16,085 nucleotides of DNA. It comes from Microcaldota archaeon (GTDB lineage Archaea > Micrarchaeota > Micrarchaeia > Micrarchaeales > CABMGC01). The translations under genes were made by a program, and so were the position numbers. The stretch covers positions 1 to 16,085 of the forward strand of contig JAJYXH010000042.1 in the NCBI GenBank assembly GCA_021791075.1, in the 5' to 3' direction. Shown piece after piece: positions 13,960 through 16,085 of the stretch. Under the pieces are notes generated by a model that was given only the letters and a program-made list of their open reading frames with translations, had not been told where the DNA came from and searched no databases. The stretch's first letter is position 1, and each line of letters opens with the position of its first letter.

Positions 13960-14342
13960 AGTATCTGATTGACGCATCGGCACTCTATAGCGTATTTGAG
14001 TCGGGGAACCTGCCTTTAGTTAGTGATATCTCTGTCTTGACTCTGACAAAGTATGAGGTCGGAAACGTGGTATGGAAGAGGAACAGACGCAAGGAGATCA
14101 AAGACTTCGAGTTTCTGACAAAGGCGCTGAAGGAGTTCTTTGCCAGTGTCAACGTGATGGAGATAGAGTTTGATGATGCGGAGAGCATCGCCGTTAAGAG
14201 GGATATCAGCTTCTATGATGCGGCGTATATCTCCGCTGCAGAAAGTAACAACCTTCTGTTGGTTACGGAAGACAAGGAGATACTTAAGAAGTCAGAGAAC
14301 GCGATAAGTACAGAGGATGCGATGAAGAGAAAGGCATGGTAG
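13956..14342 (+). CDS. vapC: VapC-type PIN-domain toxin, second copy, intact active site
   Basis: A 128-residue PIN-domain RNase of the VapC type. All four acidic residues are present: D6 (LIDASAL), E34 (LTKYEVGNVV), D88 (ISFYDAAYISAA) and D106 (LLVTEDKEIL). That makes an active toxin likely, unlike the first VapC of the window, in which the residue matching D88 is alanine. Start overlaps the vapB stop. Only 6 bp separate its stop from the end of the reverse transcriptase remnant on the other strand. The RNA target cannot be read from the sequence. Confidence 0.88.
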   Translation: MKYLIDASALYSVFESGNLPLVSDISVLTLTKYEVGNVVWKRNRRKEIKDFEFLTKALKEFFASVNVMEIEFDDAESIAVKRDISFYDAAYISAAESNNLLLVTEDKEILKKSENAISTEDAMKRKAW

Positions 14343-14348
14343 GGGCTG

Positions 14349-14800
14349 TTACTCTTTGTTACTGAATGATTTCCCGAATTGCATCAGAATCTTTCTCCTT
14401 AGATTATAAGTGTTGGCAAATTCGGCATATGCCAACCAACCTTCCAATCTTGTGATTGCGTCTTCTTTAGTTATCTCGCCATCATCGTACATCCTCTTGA
14501 ACTTCGCAAGCCTCTTCCATATCCTTCTCGCATTACTCTTCTTAAGCAACCGATGCTTTTGAAAGACCCTAAAGCCCAGAAACGTTACGCCCCTTTTCAG
14601 TTCGACTATTCTGGTTTTGTCAGGATGCAATTCGACTTTAAGTCTTAGTTTCAGGAAGGTATCGATCCTCTCCTTCCAGTTCTACAATACTCTTCTGCCA
14701 GGTGCAGGATAACGAAGTCATCTACATATCTGATATAGTATTTTGCCTGTTAAAACGTGCTTTACGAATTGGTCAAGCTCGTTGAGATATACATTTGCAA
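14349..14800 (-). pseudogene. Reverse transcriptase fragment (5' truncated, two frameshifts)
   Basis: On the minus strand, pieces of one reverse transcriptase are spread over two frames. From the 5' side: ANVYLNELDQFVKHVLTGK (14799-14742), then in the next frame YYIRYVDDFVILHLAEEYC with the catalytic YVDD (14714-14728), then back in the first frame WKERIDTFLKLRLKVELHPD (from 14678), TFLGFRVF and a short thumb ending EGWLAYAEFANTYNLRRKI. The first shift fits one extra A in an A-run (14741-14744), the second a lost base near 14679-14685. Fingers motifs 1-4 and the start are missing. The short thumb and YVDDF resemble RTs of group II-like or diversity-generating elements. No maturase or template repeat was seen. 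Single-base indels could also be assembly errors, but the missing 5' half cannot be. Confidence 0.8.
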
Positions 14801-15058
14801 TACCACCTTTCTCTCGTAATCGCCCATAGGAGTCGGCTTTCTGCCTGGTTTCTGAAGTCGTACTGTGTCTATCGGATAAGGTTTCAGGTCTTTGTATCGT
14901 GCATGCAGCCTCCTTGCGTGGCGTGGAGTTATGCCTTGTTGTTTTGCGATCCGGTACGTAGATTGCTCTCCTTTCCCAATCTCCCGTATAATCAATCGCA
15001 TCCACTTGTTATTCAGCTTCTTCATGATCCGACTATCCCTTAAAGAAACATATTCCAT
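14801..15058 (-). pseudogene. IS481-like transposase, N-terminal HTH fragment
   Basis: A minus-strand reading frame from ATG 15058 (or 15025) encodes a helix-turn-helix segment like that of IS481-type transposases and integrases: KWMRLIIREI, STYRIAKQQGITPRHARRLH, then LQKPGRKPTPMGDYERKVV. The DDE catalytic domain is absent: at about 14800 the sequence passes straight into the reverse transcriptase fragment in another frame. So this is the 5' remnant of an inserted element, joined to a second remnant. The frame runs on to a stop at 14762 with unrelated residues. The frame upstream of 15058 is also open but overlaps the promoter region of EF-1alpha and is not supported. Confidence 0.68.
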
Positions 15059-15184
15059 CCTCGTTGACGTGATGACATTATTTCGGGATGCTACAGCAGA
15101 TTTGCAAAATAAGGGCGTCATATTGTTGTTTTGGACCGGCTTTGGATCCGATATGCCATTCGGCTCTTTTACCTCGCCAAAAAT

Positions 15185-15199
15185 CGAAAGATTTAAATA
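15185..15199 (+). promoter_or_regulatory. Promoter of EF-1alpha gene (BRE + TATA)
   Basis: CGAAAG followed by ATTTAAATA is a near-consensus archaeal BRE and TATA box. Transcription would start about 25 bp on, near 15220-15225, leaving a leader of about 100 bases before ATG 15323. It is the clearest promoter in the window, as expected for a highly expressed gene. Confidence 0.7.
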
Positions 15200-15222
15200 G
15201 GTTATAGAGTATATCATTAGTG

Positions 15223-15307
15223 CGTCTTATTACAATGTAATAAGCGTAATCTACAGATAGGTAAAATCTCTCTCTAGATTTTTTATATTTTCTACTTAAA
15301 GAAAATA
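15223..15307 (+). promoter_or_regulatory. Three consecutive stem-loops in the EF-1alpha leader
   Basis: Stem 1 pairs CTTATTAC (15226-15233) with GTAATAAG (15237-15244) around AAT, extended by CG/CG past one bulged T. Stem 2 pairs AAAATCT (15263-15269) with AGATTTT (15276-15282) and is followed by T-rich sequence. Stem 3 pairs TATTTTCT (15286-15293) with AGAAAATA (15300-15307). Together they fill the leader between the predicted start of transcription and the ribosome site GGTGA (15313-15317). Function is unknown; stem 2 plus T-rich sequence could act as an attenuator. Confidence 0.5.
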
Positions 15308-15322
15308 ATATTGGTGAATTAA

Positions 15323-16085
15323 ATGGCAGAGAAACCCCACTTGAACCTGATCTTCATCGGGCACATAGACCACGGAAAGTCAACGACGGTAGGAAGGCTC
15401 CTTTACGAGACAAAGGCGGTTACTGAGCAGGACCTCAAGAAGCTCAAGGAGGAGGTAGTCAAGTACAACAGGCCTACGTTCGAGTTCGCGTTCGTGATGG
15501 ACCAGCTCAAGGAGGAGCGTGAGAGGGGAATCACGATAGACATCATGCACAGGGACTTCCAGACACCTAAGTACTACTTCACGATCATAGACGCACCTGG
15601 TCACAGGGACTTCGTCAAGAACATGATCACCGGAGCAAGCCAGGCAGACGCTGCCGTAATAGTGGTCTCATGCCCTGACGGAATACAGTCGCAGACAAGG
15701 GAGCACGCGTACCTCGCGAAGGTGCTCGGAATACAGCAGGTAATCGTCGGGGTAAACAAGATGGACGCCGCTGGATTCGACAAGGCCAAGTTCGATGACA
15801 CGAAGGCAAAGGTCAGCGACCTTCTCAAGACAGTTGGGTACGACATCACGAAGATAAAGTTCATACCATACTCGGCGCTCGAGGGATCGAACGTTGCAGC
15901 AAAGTCGGACAAGATGCCATGGTACACAGGGCCTACGCTACTTGGCTCTCTCGACGAACTAAGCGTTCCTACAAAGCCGGTAGAAAAGCCTCTCAGGCTT
16001 CCTGTCCAGGACGTCTACAGCATCGCGGGATTCGGAACCGTTCCTGTAGGAAGAGTCGAGACGGGTGTCATGAAGCCTGGAGACC
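15323..16085 (+). CDS. tuf: Translation elongation factor 1-alpha (N-terminal part, cut by window end)
   Basis: The first 254 residues of archaeal EF-1alpha (aEF1A), the GTPase that brings aminoacyl-tRNA to the ribosome. The G motifs are GHIDHGKST (13-21, P-loop, with Ile where Val is usual), RGITID (switch I), DAPGHRD (switch II), NKMD (guanine specificity) and the SAL motif. The G domain is followed by the start of domain 2 (LRLPVQDVYSIAGFGTVPVG), and the frame is still open at 16085. ATG 15323 has GGTGA five bases before it. Promoter and structured leader lie directly upstream. Confidence 0.97.
   Translation, partial: MAEKPHLNLIFIGHIDHGKSTTVGRLLYETKAVTEQDLKKLKEEVVKYNRPTFEFAFVMDQLKEERERGITIDIMHRDFQTPKYYFTIIDAPGHRDFVKNMITGASQADAAVIVVSCPDGIQSQTREHAYLAKVLGIQQVIVGVNKMDAAGFDKAKFDDTKAKVSDLLKTVGYDITKIKFIPYSALEGSNVAAKSDKMPWYTGPTLLGSLDELSVPTKPVEKPLRLPVQDVYSIAGFGTVPVGRVETGVMKPGD

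Noticed and set aside
14718..15005. Single protein read across the transposase and reverse transcriptase pieces
   Set aside because: Only the last third is RT-like; the first part is the wrong frame of the HTH fragment.
15059..15217. Start of the IS481-like frame at 15217
   Set aside because: That extension lies over the EF-1alpha promoter and shows no transposase-like sequence before about 15025-15058.
13657..15322. CRISPR array or diversity-generating template repeats
   Set aside because: Only two short promoter repeats and individual stems occur; there are no regularly spaced or near-identical long repeats.

Overview
The window is archaeal chromosomal DNA. It carries a translation elongation factor 1-alpha gene, an archaeal-type aspartyl-tRNA synthetase, a DUF2070 membrane protein (an archaeal family), a polyprenol/dolichol-kinase-like protein, and TATA-box promoters, some with predicted leaderless starts. 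Genes are densely packed, often overlap at ATGA, and use ATA and AGG codons heavily. The use of AspRS plus GatCAB and the compact layout would suit a DPANN lineage such as Micrarchaeota, but only the domain assignment is firm.

Layout. (1) 1-1000: the 5' end of an IS200/IS605-type transposase on the minus strand with a hairpin-rich element end, then a VapB/VapC toxin-antitoxin pair. (2) 1013-5441, minus strand: a tight operon of cis-prenyltransferase (UppS type), DUF2070 membrane protein, dolichol/phytol-kinase-like enzyme and an orphan RimK/LysX-type ATP-grasp ligase. The first and third genes point to production of a polyprenyl-phosphate carrier for glycans. (3) 5606-7505, plus strand: adenine phosphoribosyltransferase and pyruvate kinase. 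(4) 7535-10638, minus strand: aspartyl-tRNA synthetase, proline dehydrogenase and a DMT/EamA transporter. (5) 10720-13656, plus strand: gatC-gatA-gatB, the Asp/Glu-tRNA amidotransferase, divergent from aspS across one 81-bp promoter region. aspS and gatCAB side by side suggest that Asn-tRNA(Asn) is made by the indirect route. (6) 13682-14342: a second VapB/VapC pair whose TATA box lies between two identical 9-bp repeats. (7) 14349-15058, minus strand: debris of two mobile genes joined together, an IS481-like transposase HTH fragment and a 5'-truncated, frameshifted reverse transcriptase. (8) 15185-16085: promoter, three consecutive stem-loops in the leader, and the first 254 codons of EF-1alpha, cut by the window edge.

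Most notable: the first VapC has alanine where its partner and the PIN family have a catalytic aspartate; the AspRS has several changes in residues that normally hold aspartate; DUF2070 sits between a prenyl-diphosphate synthase and a polyprenol kinase; perfect 8-bp stem-loops overlie stop codons at two convergent gene junctions; and the EF-1alpha leader is built of tandem hairpins. No CRISPR array, rRNA or tRNA gene was seen.
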